64,000 nt of DNA. It comes from Chrysomallon squamiferum. Its lineage: Eukaryota; Mollusca; Gastropoda; Neomphalida; Peltospiridae. The stretch is from positions 2,699,781 to 2,763,780 of the forward strand of contig CM022678.1 in NCBI GenBank assembly GCA_012295275.1. The letters run 5' to 3'. Shown piece by piece: positions 1-13,902 of the stretch. Every line of letters starts with the position of its first letter. Positions within the stretch are counted from its first letter, which is position 1. The notes beneath the pieces were generated by a model. It was given only the letters and a program-made list of their open reading frames with translations. It did no database searches and was not told the DNA's origin. Position numbers and translations under genes: made by a program.

Positions 1-309
1 TTTTTACCGCACCTTCATGAGTAATGAAAATCGATATTTATTACACACAGTAATAATGAATTGTAATATCTTAAAGTTAATTACTTTTAATCGGTATTAA
101 AATACCATTAACAAAAAATATTACTATTACATTCTTGAAGTGCTTGATTATATTTGGTAGGCCTATGTAATTAATAAAAGACCATGTTTTTTATTTTCCC
201 TATATAAGCTATAATAAATTGGTATAAATAAGTAGTTTTCACCCAGTCGGTAGTTAACAGTTTATTATTATTATTATTATTATTTTTAATTTTTATTAAT
301 TAATTAATT

Positions 310-360
<51 letters not shown>

Positions 361-411
361 TAATTTTCATTTATTAATTAATTATTATTATTATTTAATT
401 TTTATTAATTA

Positions 412-459
<48 letters not shown>

Positions 460-874
460 TAAAGCGACGGAGAATATTATTACAATCACATAATTGCGAT
501 GCACGTGTGCTGACGAATGCAGTGCGTGGTTTGCGTGCATGGTTAGCTTGCTGGTAGAAAGCAAGGGTGTTAATTCAGGACTGACTCAAAATTCTTTCAA
601 AGGGGTGGGGTCGCCGTTTTAACAAAAACATTTCAATAAACAAATAAATAAAAATAAACGCACTCATCCAAAAACAATAACAACCAAACGACGTGAAGAA
701 CATCGATGATAAAACGAAAAAGTAAATTTTCGCAAAATGAAATGATTTTTTGTCATGATTAACATATTACTGTTCTGTTTGGCAGCGATGGGCACCAAAC
801 CAAGATAACCTTGAAATAAACAGGTTGATAGGATCTACACCGTCTAATTATTTATTGTTGTTGTTATTATTTAT

Positions 875-910
<36 letters not shown>

Positions 911-1100
911 GTTTACTGATGATTTTATTTTTAAATACTAATTTTAAACTGGACAGAATTTTTACCTTAAATTAAGATCTTTAATTTAAATGGAGATGAA
1001 CAAATATATAAAGAAAAAAGAAAGAAGAAGAAAAATTCTTCAAACACCATCTCACAAACAATAATTTTTTTCTTCTAGAATCATGTAAATTTTTCGACAG
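1..1100. other. AT-rich intergenic DNA, no gene recognised
   Basis: Holds TTA/ATT microsatellite blocks at about 265-460 and a T homopolymer at about 881-907. Reading both strands, I see no open frame with recognisable protein character. The stretch at 480-840 is less repetitive but has no identifiable feature. Confidence 0.6.
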
Positions 1101-1102
1101 CC

Positions 1103-1376
1103 TAAATAAACTAAAGCAAAAGAAAGGAGGAAATATTTTAAGAACACATTCAACACATTTTATTTAGTTCTATGGTGTCAGAAATATTTGTAAGAATCAC
1201 TCTGATGAGTGGAAATCTGCTGTCAACATTTTGTGGGTTCCTCTTCTCAGTTAGCAACAAGCAATTGTTTATGTGTGCCATCCCACATACAGCACCCTTG
1301 CTACACCAGCTATGGAGCATTGGCAGGAATGTGAAATAGCTGTGTCCCACCAAGGATTGATCCAACAACCCACTGT
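1103..1376 (-). mobile_element. SINE-like molluscan interspersed repeat (3' body)
   Basis: Read on the minus strand, this stretch matches from memory the body of a short interspersed repeat that is very common in gastropod and bivalve sequences. It has a segment about a consensus hit 'GGTGGGACACAGCTATTTCAC', a central 'GTGGGATGGCACACATAAA' region, and a 3' end with ATAAAATGTGTTGA followed by a T/C-rich tail near 1103-1130. An open frame of about 72 codons inside it is a by-product of the repeat, not a gene. Family assignment is by pattern memory only and no library search was possible. Confidence 0.6.
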
Positions 1377-1399
1377 GTGTTAAGCAGAGATTCTGAGTT

Positions 1400-1779
1400 A
1401 CAATGCATTAAAGTGTTTTAGTAATATATATATATATATTTTTTTTTTTAAAGCAATTTTTTTACATAACATTACACAAACATGTATCTACATTTTCACT
1501 GTTTTCAAGCCTTTTCAATATTTTAAAATTTCATTCTTTAATTAATATGATTGTGTTTATTGAACATAAATATACCATCTTTCATGTTTTTGTATATTCT
1601 ATTTATGTAACAAAAGACAAATGCAAAATAGAATAAAAATAAAACAAAAAAAAACAAGTTTGCTGAAGTTACAATTTATTTATTGATACCAATACACAGG
1701 AACATAATGCAACAACAAAAATAAACAAAACCAACCCAAAATACTATACTATTATTTTTCAAATTTCAGAGAACAAAAA

Positions 1780-1829
<50 letters not shown>

Positions 1830-2577
1830 AATAAAAGAAATAATAATACATAAATAGAAAAAAAATAAAATAAAAAAAATAAATAAATAAAAAGAATTTA
1901 ATAAAATGACATATTTTTGACAAATCATTTATAGATATTCATGACATGAACATAAGATTAACATGTGCAGCTTTAACGAGACCCCACATCTCAACAATTT
2001 ATGTGTACATGATGGCAATAAAACATGGGTATTGCTATATGAAATTTAAAAATATATATAAATTCAAAAACAATCTGAAATAATGAATTAAAAAAAACCA
2101 ACAACAAATGAAAAAAACAAAAAGGTTTAAGCAGTATAAACAATTTATAAAACAAAAATCAGCAGGCAGTTTAATAATATATATTTTTTATTTATTTATT
2201 TATTTATTATTTCATTTATTATTATTACTATAATTGTAATATAATAATAATAATAATTATTATTATTATTGTTATCATCATTATTATTATTGTACTCTGC
2301 CATACCAGTAATGAAAACCTCATTCTGTTTAAGTAAAATGTTAATTTCAAAATAATAATAATAATCATAATAATAATAATAATAATAAATAACATTAAAA
2401 AGAAAAAAACTTCATCTCTTTTCATTTATTTTAATTACATTTATTTTTATGTACACACATTCATATTCAAACAAGGGATCCAGTCAAAGCCAAGCTTCAA
2501 CGTCATTTCATTTACATTTCCACCATTTTATTTCATTCTTGTCTCAAGTCTTTAATTGAAAACGATCCCGTCATCAA
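1400..2577. other. AT-rich region downstream of NMD3
   Basis: Contains A homopolymers at 1789-1827 and ATA/ATT microsatellites at 2180-2300 and 2350-2390. On the minus strand, candidate polyadenylation hexamers (AATAAA, seen as tttatt on the plus strand) occur about 46 bases beyond the NMD3 stop at 2527-2532 and again at 2425-2430. The NMD3 3' UTR probably ends in this interval. No other gene was seen. Confidence 0.5.
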
Positions 2578-2721
2578 TCACTCCATCATTGGCGCACCTT
2601 CCTCACCAGTGGCATCATCGGCGATGTGCAGGTCTTCCAACATCTCCTGCAGACTGATCTGAGGAGGCGACTCGTCGTCTGTCGTGTCGTCAACCTGAAC
2701 CTGAAGTTTGTCATAATCTGA

Positions 2722-2762
<41 letters not shown>

Positions 2763-5095
2763 CACACACACACACACACTAATTCACACTTGAAGGGTTG
2801 GCAAAATAGTTCTAAATTCAAAATTCAAATATTTGCCATAACTCTAATGGTGACAAGTATGTTTCATAGGTGCAAGAAATACTTGCTCATGCATATTTAT
2901 TGTATATATATATATATTTTTTTTTTTTTTACATTTTTATTTTATGTATTTTTATCTGATGAATTAACTGTTAATTTTTTTTTTTTTAAATATTGAAACC
3001 GCTGTACAGAATTTGTAAAGCAGATGTGTCATGTGTTTTTTATCTGTCCTCAAAGTTAGTACAGTGGATTGCAAGGATGCAAACTCTCCAATGTACACCA
3101 CACTGCCATATCTCAATGTTTGCTTTAGGACTTTTGTTCCCCTCCCACCACACATTTAAGAAATGGACTGATTTGTAACGAAGCATACAAAGTCCTATAT
3201 TTAATAAATATCTGCAGAGTATCTGTTCATGATGTATATAAAATACAAACTGATTTCATGTTTATACTGGGATCTTTTTCTCAAACTACAAGTGTTGGGG
3301 ATTTTGCTGGAATTGAAAGGGTTAATAATAATTGAAAACAAGTTGTTGACAAACCTTTGTAGACATTGACATTTTGTCTGTATGCTGCATCTTCTTCTAA
3401 ATCTTCCAAAAAGTCATTGTAGTCCCTGATGAAAACGATTTTTGAATATTTTTAAAATATATTTAATTATTTTCATAACGATAAAAATAATTATTACGTT
3501 TTTAAAACTTTTAAAAATACTTTTCTATTATTTTCATTTCTTTTTAAATTACACTTTTATTTACAAAACATTTAATTAATTTTTTTTTAAATTATTTATA
3601 TTTATGAATTATTAAAAAAAACTTAATACGATAATATAAAAAAAACCCAGTTTGTTGTTGAAACTAAATTTTATAGTCTTATAAATTAATTAAGTATATT
3701 TACATTTAAAATTTAAATAAAGCAAAATGGTACTTTATTTTAAAATTAATAAAAATCTCTTTTTCAGAAAGTTGTCACTGAATTCATTATTTCTTTAATT
3801 TCTATTTTTTTTTTTAATTTTTGAATATTATTTTTCCACGAGATGTACACAGACAGACAACATTACAGACATTCTGACATGTAATCTGATAAACAGAACA
3901 GTTTTTCACCTTGTGTCACTTTCTGTTTCCAAGGCAGCATTTTCCTGAAGATGTTTGAGCTTCCATTTCCTCTTTCTGATTCGTTTTTGCTTGTCATAAA
4001 CTTTTTTCACCAAAATCTAAACAAAAAAACACACAAAACAATCATGAGACTAAACATTAAGAAAACACTCATAAAATACTTGTAATGCCATATAACAATT
4101 ATATATATATATATATATACAAATACAAAAACAAAGATTTCAGACTCTCTCTCTCTCTCTCTCACACACACACATGTATAAGCTAATGTCTCCCATTTCC
4201 AAAAAACATCAATACAATAAGATTACTTATGTATATTACCTAGATACTCCAAATAAACACACAGAATTAATTTAAAAAAAAAATAATAATAATAATAACT
4301 GTAATAATAATAATATCTTTTTTTTTTGCCCCTCATGTCAACTTCAGAATCAACATAAAAACAACAAAAAGAACAGTAAAATATTAACATAATGAAAGAT
4401 ATCTGTTCTAAGTATGGACTATCCAAATTACAGAAACCGTAACTGTACAAATATTTATGAAACAATAATCAGTGGTTGAGAAATCTGAGGAAGTTAAACA
4501 TGCTTTTACAAGCTGTTTTGTCATCTAACACTCAACTGAACAGAAATCCGTGGAAGTTAAACATTCTTTTACAAGCTGTTTTGTCATCTAACACTCAACT
4601 GAACATGAAGAAAAAAGTGATTTACCACATCAGGAATTTTGTCCGATTTAATTACGTCAAACTCCCAGTTGTTCAAGTTGGCATTCACAAAATCAAATCT
4701 GTGAAAAAAGACAACAAAAATACACATGTAATATATAAACCGCACATGCACAAATAATGAATCAAATAAGGCATAAAACAACAACAATTTCAATAAAAAA
4801 TTATTTTAAATCCCCCATCCAAATAGAATAAAGAAGAAAAAAAAAATATATATATATATATAAAATAAATAATATTAATATAAAAACATAATAATAATAA
4901 AACCATAACAATAAAGCCAAACACAGTCATAATAATAATACAATAAAACTAATAACAAAAATAAAACCAAAAATATTAACAACTTAAAAAATATTAAAAT
5001 CCCTATAAAATAATAACAAATAGTAATACAAATAATAAAATAATAATCGTAACACAATAAAATTAACAACATCAACGAAAACAAAAACAAAACAG

Positions 5096-5129
<34 letters not shown>

Positions 5130-8100
5130 TACTTACCCTAACACAGTGTCACCCACATTGAGAAGATGACCAAGGTGGGTTCGGGTAAAGAACTGAAGGT
5201 CGTTGACCCCTAGGTCACTCATTCTTGATACCCACACATCTGCTAATACATGCTTAACAAAAAAAAAAAAAAAAAAAAACAATAAAAATTTAGGAATTTT
5301 AACTTTTTTCTTTCTTCTTTAATCACAATCCCATTAAGGTTTTATTCATACTGAAATTTAAAAAAACCAAAAAAATAATAAAATAAATTAGTTTATTGAT
5401 AATAATACAGAAGCAATATAAAGACAAATTATTGTGCCCATTTGATTTTGTGCTAATAATAAAGGTTATAATATTGTGCAAAGGCAGACATTTTCTTTTC
5501 GCTTTTTTATTTTGTTTTCATAAATTTGCATGTTAAATCTTTAGAAAAACTGTCAATATTAGCACAAACAAAACTGAATCTGTGTTTTCTATAGTTCAAC
5601 ATCAGCCTATATGAATCTTGTTCATACTGTGAACTTTTTAGTCTTACTTCACACTTTATTATTATCAAAGATCTGTTTCTACAATCAACACATTAACAAC
5701 CAGGAAGCAACAAAATCACTTTCAGGACATTTGTAAATCAGTCATAGGTGCTTTTTATAAATGTGAAATCTGTCAGTATATATCTTTTCCCAGTACAATG
5801 CATCTAGTTGTATTAAGTATCTTTTTAAAGGACAATACATCTTGTTGAATTATCTAGTTGTATCTTTTAAATACATCTCACAATACTTCATCTAGTTGTA
5901 TCATGTAAAGAATGCATCTAGTTGTATCAAGTACCTTGCTGGAGACAAATTCTCTGAGTTGTTCTTTCTCGGGTACAAAACTAAACATCTAACTGTATCA
6001 ATCAGCTGTACAATACATCTGACAGAAACGGTATCACAAACAATGCATTCAGCTGTATCACATATTAAAATTCAGCGTTTCAAAGAACATCTAGATATAA
6101 ACAACATAAAATTGTATTAAAAAGTGTTAACATCTAGATATAAACATATAAAATTCAGAGTTATTGAAAAGTGTTAACATCTAGATATAATCTCTATCTT
6201 CATCACCAAAAAGTGTTAACATCTAGATATAAACGCTGCTTTCAGAGTTATTGAAAAGTGTTAACATCTAGATGTAAACACAAAAATTCAGAGTTATTGA
6301 AAAGTGTTAACATCTAGATATAAACAAATAAAATTCAGCGTTATTAAAGTGCTAACATCTAGATATAAACGATATAAAATTCAGTGTCATTAAAAAGTGT
6401 TAACATCTAGATATAAACGACATAAAATTCAGAGTTATTAAAAAGTGTTAACATCTAGATATAAAAGATATAAAATTCAGAGTTATTGAAAAGTGTTAAC
6501 ATTTAGATATAAATGATATAAAATTCAGAGTTATTGAAAAGTGTTAACATCTAGATATAAACAATATAAAATTCAGCGTTATTAAAGTGTTAACATCTAG
6601 ATATAAACGATATAAAATTCAGTGTCATTAAAAAGTGTTAACATCTAGATATAAACGATATAAAATTCAGCATTATTAAAAAATATTAACATATAGATAT
6701 AAAACAAGCAGCACGAATACTTCTTCTCATACTTTTTTCACATTCTAACCAGTGCCACATAAATTAATGGATAATAACCAATTATATGCTGCTAATAAAT
6801 CCATGGTTTCCATGAATTTTTTTTTTTTAACAGAAATTTATGGAAACACATAACTGCATCATACACAGATAATTGTATAAACTCATAATGACTGTGCAGT
6901 GTTGATTTCAGTTGCTTGTTATCACTTCTGACCTTGGAGTACATGGTGGTGCAAAATCCGCTAGCCATTTTAAAAAATAATCTTTTTCATTATTAAAGAT
7001 TTTGAAGATTTACCATGGCGAAGAAGAACGTGACTGAAAACCATTTCATTTTTCTTGTGGTTAAGATCACACTGCTGCCATTTTAATGTCAGAAATAATC
7101 CCTATTTTTTATTATTTTTTAAAAAACATTAAAAATTAGTTATTGTTTTTTTTTTTTTTTAAATCACAAGTGACTTTCATCCCCACCCTAACACTTACCA
7201 CTGTGGTTCTGAATTTTTTCTTTGTTTTACATGAAATACTGGAAGTTCACAGAACTCTAACAAACACTTACACAAATTTTATATAGTCTGTGGAACATTT
7301 TTCTTAAAATTTGTGATATTTAAAAACAAATTTGAAATGTTGAAAACTTGTACAGGTTGTATCAACCACTGCAGAATAACATCATTGTAGAGTCAGATGA
7401 CTGCATTGCAGTAACAGTTAATATACAGTAAGCAAAACGGCAAACTGACAGACAGACAGACAGACAGACTTACTCTGAAGAGTGCTGGGGTCAATAAGAC
7501 GGATGGACTGGGCAACCTGGAAACACACACAGATTGGATTGATGTTGCCCAGTGAGTGAGCTAGCTTCTTCGACATACACACAACATTGTCCTGTGGAGA
7601 AAAAATATATAGTTTAAAAAAAAAAAAAAAATATATATATAATAAAAATAATTTTAAAAAATAAAATGAATATCTATGTCTTGTTCAGTAATATATATAT
7701 ATATATATCTGTTTATGCAATCTTTTTTTTTTTTTTTTTAAATTTTTAAATTTTTCAAGTTGATGGGGGTTTTAATGATTGGAGGTTTGAACTATTTCAA
7801 AAAAACCATATACAGGTTATCATGTTTTTACATGAATTAATCTGACCACAAATTCTGCCTTGAAAACTAGTACACAATTCAACAAAATGTGAACTGGTTA
7901 ATGTATCACATCACCTTACTGCAAGACGTTTATGAAGAAAGCAAACTGTAAACTTATACAAAAAAATAAAATAAAAACACTATAATTTAATCAAAAATAA
8001 ATATGGTAATCTGACTGACAAAAACAAAGCTGGATGGAAGTTTCCCTGCATAACATAATTCTGCTTTAATAAAAAGATATTTCAAGAAAATTATTAGCCC

Positions 8101-10456
8101 TCTGTAATATGAAAATTATTTTACCTTACAGATAGATACTCTGTAATATGATGATTATTTTACCTTACAGATAGACACTCTGTAATATGAATATTATTTT
8201 ACCTTACAGATAGACACTCTGAAATATGATGATTATTTTACCTTACAGATAGACACTCTGTAATATGATGATTATTTTACCTTACAGATAGGGATGAATT
8301 TTACCTTACAGATAGGGACAATTTCCACAGAGAAAGTGTTTTTGTAATTGTACGTGTTGTTACGCGGGTCATGAGAAACCAGTTCTTTAGCCGTCTGGTA
8401 TCTGTAAAAATAATCAACATCAGCAAAAGAGAAAAATAGTAAACCTTTTTTTTTTTTTTTTACTTCTAAATTTTCCCCATATCAATTTCTGAAGAAAACT
8501 ACATAATAAAAATGAACAAATGGATATTTTGGATTAATTATTTAATAAATACAAGTTCTAATGGACTATTTGCAAGACTTATGACATAACCATATATAAA
8601 ATCAATTTATAACAAAATTATAAACGAATCAAATGGATTAAACTAATGAAAATAATTTTTTTTAATAATAACCATCTGCAATTAAAAATATCTTATACTG
8701 AATAATCTTCTGGAAATTTAAACCAAAAAAAAATCTCAAAAGAACATTTTTTAAAAGCTGTTTGTTGTCAAGAAAACATTACCTGCATGGTACAGCAGAC
8801 GTGAGAAAATCAACCAGTTTTCTGGCATCTTGAACTTGTGCATAATAAAAGTCTATTCCCTCTGAAAATATATACATGTTGTCTCTCAGTAATTACTTTT
8901 TACTCATTCTGTCAAATGTCAAAAATAGCAAATGAACCATAATGAATGAGAAAAAAAGAAGCAAAACTACAGCAATCATTCAGTTAAGTATCTAACAATG
9001 TCCTGATTCTAAAGAGACATAATGGAGATATTCAGGTATTTTGTAGAAGTATTATTTCATTCTAATGGGTCAAATAATAATAATAATAAGTAATAGTAAA
9101 AATAATAGTAATTAAAATAATAACAATATTAATAATAATAATAAATAATAGTAAAAATAATAACAAATATTATTAATAATAATAATAATAATAATAAATA
9201 GTAAAAATAAAAGTAATAATAAATAATAGTAAAAATAATAATAAATAATATTAATAAAATAATAAAAATAATAACAATAACAATAATAATTAATAATTAA
9301 AATAATAATAATGGTAATAGCTAGGAAGTATAAAGAATTTTATTTGTACACTTTAAAACTCACCATGTGCAGGTTTGATGTTGACAGTGTTCAGGTGAGC
9401 TTTGTGTTTTAAAATCAACTGTTCCAGGTAAAAAAATGTCTTTTTGTGACTCGTCTGAAATACATAAACATGTTCTTAAAACATTTAAAAAACAAAATAA
9501 AATAAAATCCAAAAAAGTATCATTTAATAACTGTTTAAACTAATTTTTCATTTATTTATCTTGATTATCTTTATTATTTCTTATTTTTTTCATATTAATT
9601 AATAAATGAATAATTTATAAACACAAATTATTTTTGAAAATAAACATTTAGTAAAATCTTAATTCCATTTTAACATAAAAATTTATTTTTCCAAACACAT
9701 TTATTTGTCAAATATTCTCCATCAACTGAATCAAAAAATAATTTTAACTGTAATTTTTATATTTCCAAACACAAAAGAAATTTTATTTTAGTTTAATACA
9801 TATATTATTTTTTTGACAACAAAATTTCTTCATGATTTTCTTTACGTTATTTTTAAAATTAGGACATATTAATAAAAAAAACAAAAAACAATTATATCAT
9901 ATTTACTTAACAAGATGTATTAACAAACAAACAAAAGAACTTTTATTTTTAATTTATTTTCAGAACAGTTATTTATTAAACAAACAAAAACCTACACACA
10001 TTACAATATATCGACGTATTTTAATAAGGAAAGGCGACGTACCTTTTGCCGGATCTGGACAACTGCTCTCCAGAAATCCTTCGCCTCAACCCTGTGACAG
10101 TCATCACACATGTGATTGGTTACTGTGAACTCGACAACGAACACCTGCTGCAACACAGCACTGTTCATTACCTGGATAAACACAAACATACGCCTTCATA
10201 ACGGAATGTCATTTTTTTCTGTTGTTTTTTTCTTCTAAGTTTTGTGCAGCTAGTATTTAATGTTAAAAATATGGGTAGGAAAATTATCTGATATGTTTTA
10301 GAACTGCAGATCAATTTTAGAAACTTCATGATCAATTTGCAAAATGCTGTTGCAACAAAATATATACTGATAAATATTCACATACATACGAACATACACA
10401 TATATACAAACATGCACACACACGCACACATATATAAACATTATATACATGCACAA

Positions 10457-10487
<31 letters not shown>

Positions 10488-12674
10488 GAATATTAAAAGG
10501 AGATTTGATCACATGGAAAATAATAATTAAAAGAGAAAAAGAAAAAAAAGAAATAGGCTATCTGAAAATGGTCCAAAGTAAGCAAAACATTTTATTTTTG
10601 CTGGGAAAATCTATCCCAATTTTCTCTTTAATGTTTCTTGTGTGTTTCAGTTTTGTTTAAATTATAATTAAAAAACATTCACCTCTTTCTGAATGGTCAG
10701 TTTAACTTTGATTCTTTGAGAATGTGGCTCTGTCCAGACAAAACCTGCATCAATTAACTGAACCTGAAATTTTAAAGTAAGAAATAATATCACTCATTTT
10801 CATGACACACACACGCGTACACACACACACACACACACATATGCATCCACACACATATATACATATATACACACACACACACACCCAGAAACATACAAAA
10901 GGAAATTTCAAGGTTTTTGGGCCAAGTTACCCTAAATACCAATTTTAACAAAATTGGAGAGTGACAAAATGTCATCCTTTTTGCATTTTGACACGGAATG
11001 ACCTCTAAACTTTGATTTCATTTTTAACAGTGTTTTGTATATTGTAACTTTAATTCTAAATTAACTGTATTTCACAATCATGGACTGAGTTCGAGTCCAT
11101 AGCTGGATATCTTATGTAAAAACACACATCCATCATTCCATGATCGCTTTCTTTTACAAAACATCAGTGTTTCATGAAGAACTTGTACTGCAGGTCTGTA
11201 ACAGGAAAGACTCCAGCAATTTTAACAAAGGCCTGGGACAAGAAGTAAATGTTAAAACATTAAGATGAGATTTTTCTAAAATTTATTTTGAAAAATTGTC
11301 AGACAAACCTTACTGAGACCCTTGAGTTTCTTGAGGCAGATTGACAAAAGTTCTCGAGATTCCAGCTGAGCTGAAATCCACATTGATGGTGGCTGAAGAT
11401 ATCTGAATTTAAAAATTGAACAAGTTTTAATTGTGATAAAAACAATAAATAAATAAATAAATAAATAAATAAAAGCAAGCTACTGTATACAAAATAGATT
11501 TTGGCATGGAAAGTAATTTTCCAACTCAGATTTTCTTTTACATATTTGTGACTGTTTTGTCATCAATCCTTTTTGGCAAATGATGATTTCAGTTTCCCGT
11601 GATGTATAGTTTAAAAAGGCTAATTTAGCCCACTTTTTTCAACAAAGTATAATCAAGCATTCTTGTTGTGTTATGCACATGATTTCAATGACTGGTTAAC
11701 TTGTTAAAAAAAAAGAATGCAACTGCAGGTAATAAGCTTTCTTCACAGCAGAAACTGACTGCTGTATTTTATCTTTTAATTACCCATACTCAACCAGAAC
11801 ATGAAAAATAATGAAATTTTAACTGAAAAAATACATTTTTAGGAAAATCATAACACATAATGATGCACTTCAGCTGCAACAGATATTTGCCTGAAATGTC
11901 AATCATTTAAAAAAAAAAAAAAAAACATTTAAAAAAAAGTATACGCAAATTATAATTTATACCTTCCGCATTTCTTACAAAAATACAGAACTGCTTGTTT
12001 TGGAATCCCTTCTGTGATGTCCACTTCAGTTCGCAGACATCCAACACACATATTGGTAGGATTTGGAGCAATGGATGTTCCACACTGACAACAAAGACTG
12101 AAAAAATAAATAAATATAATCTGTGTTACTGAGAAAACTAAATATATTATAAAAAATACTGATTAGCTGATACATCATGATCATACATACAGTGATACAT
12201 GCACCCCAAATGTATATATTAAAAAAAAAAAAAAAAAATACTCAAGAGGTATCTTAATCAGGGAATCATAATCAGTTAATGTTTCTTAATTGTTATTTCT
12301 TCATAATTATTTAATTATAAATAACAGCTGATGCTGAATTGTCAGTCCTCAAGTTGCAAGAACTAAAATTTCAACAATTCCAGCATCTCTGTGTTGTGTT
12401 AACTAGTAGATGTATGATAATTTCAGAATGAGTTACGTTAATTCACGATTATGAAGAATAAAACACTACAACTTCAATTTATAATTATAATTATGCCATT
12501 TATGGTATTTAAAATTACAATACATTATGATTTCTTATATAATAAATAAATAATAATACAATTTTTTCGCTACCACAAAATGATGTTATTTACAGTTTTC
12601 CTTACTTTTAATTAACTATAAAAATAAACTTACATAGTATTTGTTGACAGTGGTACTTCTCCGATATATTCCAT
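2578..12674 (-). CDS. NMD3: 60S ribosomal export protein NMD3
   Basis: NMD3 is the CRM1-dependent adaptor that escorts the large ribosomal subunit out of the nucleus. Minus-strand exons: 12634-12674, 11963-12097, 11309-11402, 10683-10763, 10043-10171, 9364-9454, 8783-8861, 8305-8401, 7474-7591, 5935-5980, 5137-5252, 4626-4698, 3910-4016, 3355-3425, 2578-2717. All have AG/GT borders and matching phases, except the join 7474/5980. Exon 2 encodes the N-terminal zinc-binding Cys pairs (CCQCGT, MCVGCL, YFCKKCG). Exon 5 encodes the MCDDCHRVEAKDFW block. The last exon ends in MLEDLHIADDATGEEGA, the leucine-rich C-terminal export signal region. Visible exons give about 471 residues against about 503 in human. 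The missing part corresponds to the block containing W-x-x-PF between exons 9 and 10. The start ATG at 12674 gives MEYIGEVPLS, similar to human MEYMAEP. A 5' UTR intron acceptor is likely just upstream, near 12700. Confidence 0.95.
5760..6065. repeat. Degenerate 'catctagttgtat' repeats around an NMD3 splice donor
   Basis: The motif catctagttgtatca or near variants (catcttgttgaat, catctaactgtatca, cattcagctgtatca) recurs every 25-45 bases. The 46-base NMD3 exon at 5935-5980 sits inside this tract, and its donor (AAG|GTACTTGATAC on the minus strand) overlaps a repeat copy. Confidence 0.7.
6066..6705. repeat. Minisatellite, roughly 48-bp unit, in an NMD3 intron
   Basis: About a dozen tandem copies of a unit built on gtgttaacatctagatataa followed by an acgatataaaattcagagtt segment. 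Copies vary by small indels; one is interrupted near 6190-6210. It lies in the NMD3 interval where one conserved coding exon cannot be found. Confidence 0.85.
8112..8310. repeat. 39-bp tandem repeat duplicating an NMD3 exon/intron junction
   Basis: The sequence ttaccttacagatag, which on the minus strand is the end of exon 8305-8401 plus its GT donor, is repeated with starts near 8121, 8160, 8199, 8239 and 8278, about 39 bases apart. The junction used in the gene model is at 8302-8305. Each copy also carries an ATTACAG acceptor-like element upstream of the donor on the minus strand. Confidence 0.85.
9070..9320. repeat. AAT-rich microsatellite in NMD3 intron
   Basis: Imperfect AAT/TAATAG trinucleotide repeats fill the intron between the exons at 9364-9454 and 8783-8861. 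Confidence 0.8.
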
Positions 12675-13902
12675 GTTTCGTACTCTTAAATGAAGACTGA
12701 AATCTAAAAGAACATCAAATTAGTGAAAACAAATAAAATGAACATGTGCTACATGTTAGGCAACTTTCCATACGTCACAAACTCATTTAGAATTATCTCC
12801 CCTGTCACAAGAGGGAAAATAAAGAAAACTTCTAATTGAAAATCGAAAAATTGTATAAATTTTATATTAGTGGAGACAACTTTTAGTTTATATTCAAAAT
12901 TACTTAACTAAATAAGCTATTAATAAATGATTAATAAATTTCTGATTAATTTAAATTGAATAAAATTTTGGATTTCTACACAGTCCCACTGTTTCAAACA
13001 AGGGGACATAACTAGAATGGATTTTGGAGTTTCTATCAGTGAAATGTAGTAACCCGACAATTGAGGTTTTCACGTGTTCCGAAAATCGAATAACTTGTAC
13101 TTTTTAGCTTCAGTAAGTTTATTCAATTCATATATTTGAACAGTTCATAATTATAATTGTAATTCAGGGAAGTAATTATATTGCATTGAATATTATCATA
13201 TTTGAGTATCTGTTTACGATTTACAATCATTTAGCATTAGATGAAAAGTCATTTTGATCAATTCAGTCAATCATCAATCATCAATGTCATCAATAACCGT
13301 AAACAAATCAACTCAGTGAAATCAACACTGTTTATATTTTTAATACTGAAATACTTTTTAAAAGTCAACAGGGTAAATGAACCTTTGGATGTAGCCAAAT
13401 TATAGCAAACTAACTATAATTATTGAAAATAATAAAATGTAATCTTTTTTATACCTTATAAGTTAGATTTAGACCAAGGCTTGGTAAAAGTTAGTTACCA
13501 ATGTTTTCTTTTTCTTTCTTTCATTTTATATTATATTTTTTTTTTTTTTTTTTAAATCATTTTAATTGCCTTTTTATTATGTAAGAATAAATTTTGTTTA
13601 TTTGTTTATTTATTCTAGAATGTCAACAAATTGCTAACAACACTACATCTTGAGCAAACCAAGATCTTGAATTCAGTCATTAATAATTGGATATCTATCA
13701 CCAAAAAAAAGGTGCCATAAAAATTTAAAATCCAAAAACTTCTAACTGGAGGTGTCAGATGACTTCTCAAGACATGAAGTTAAAGATTTTCTGTCTTTAT
13801 CAGTTCTGGTTTAACTTAATGAAAAGTGTAATGTTTATGTCGCTGTGAATCTGGTTTATTTTCTTCTAATTTAAGGATCACTTAGCAACAGAGCCGTCCA
13901 CT
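12675..13902. promoter_or_regulatory. Divergent promoter region of NMD3 and TIMM29
   Basis: The two conserved genes are transcribed away from each other across 1228 bases, so this interval should hold both promoters. It contains probable NMD3 5' UTR sequence and an acceptor CAG near 12700, an ATTCATTTAGAATTATCTCCC segment near 12782-12806 that is copied twice elsewhere in the window, and a T homopolymer near 13533. I cannot place transcription start sites. The sharing is inferred from gene orientation only. Confidence 0.55.

Noticed and set aside
1150-1368. 72-codon minus-strand ORF
   Set aside because: It lies wholly inside the SINE-like repeat.
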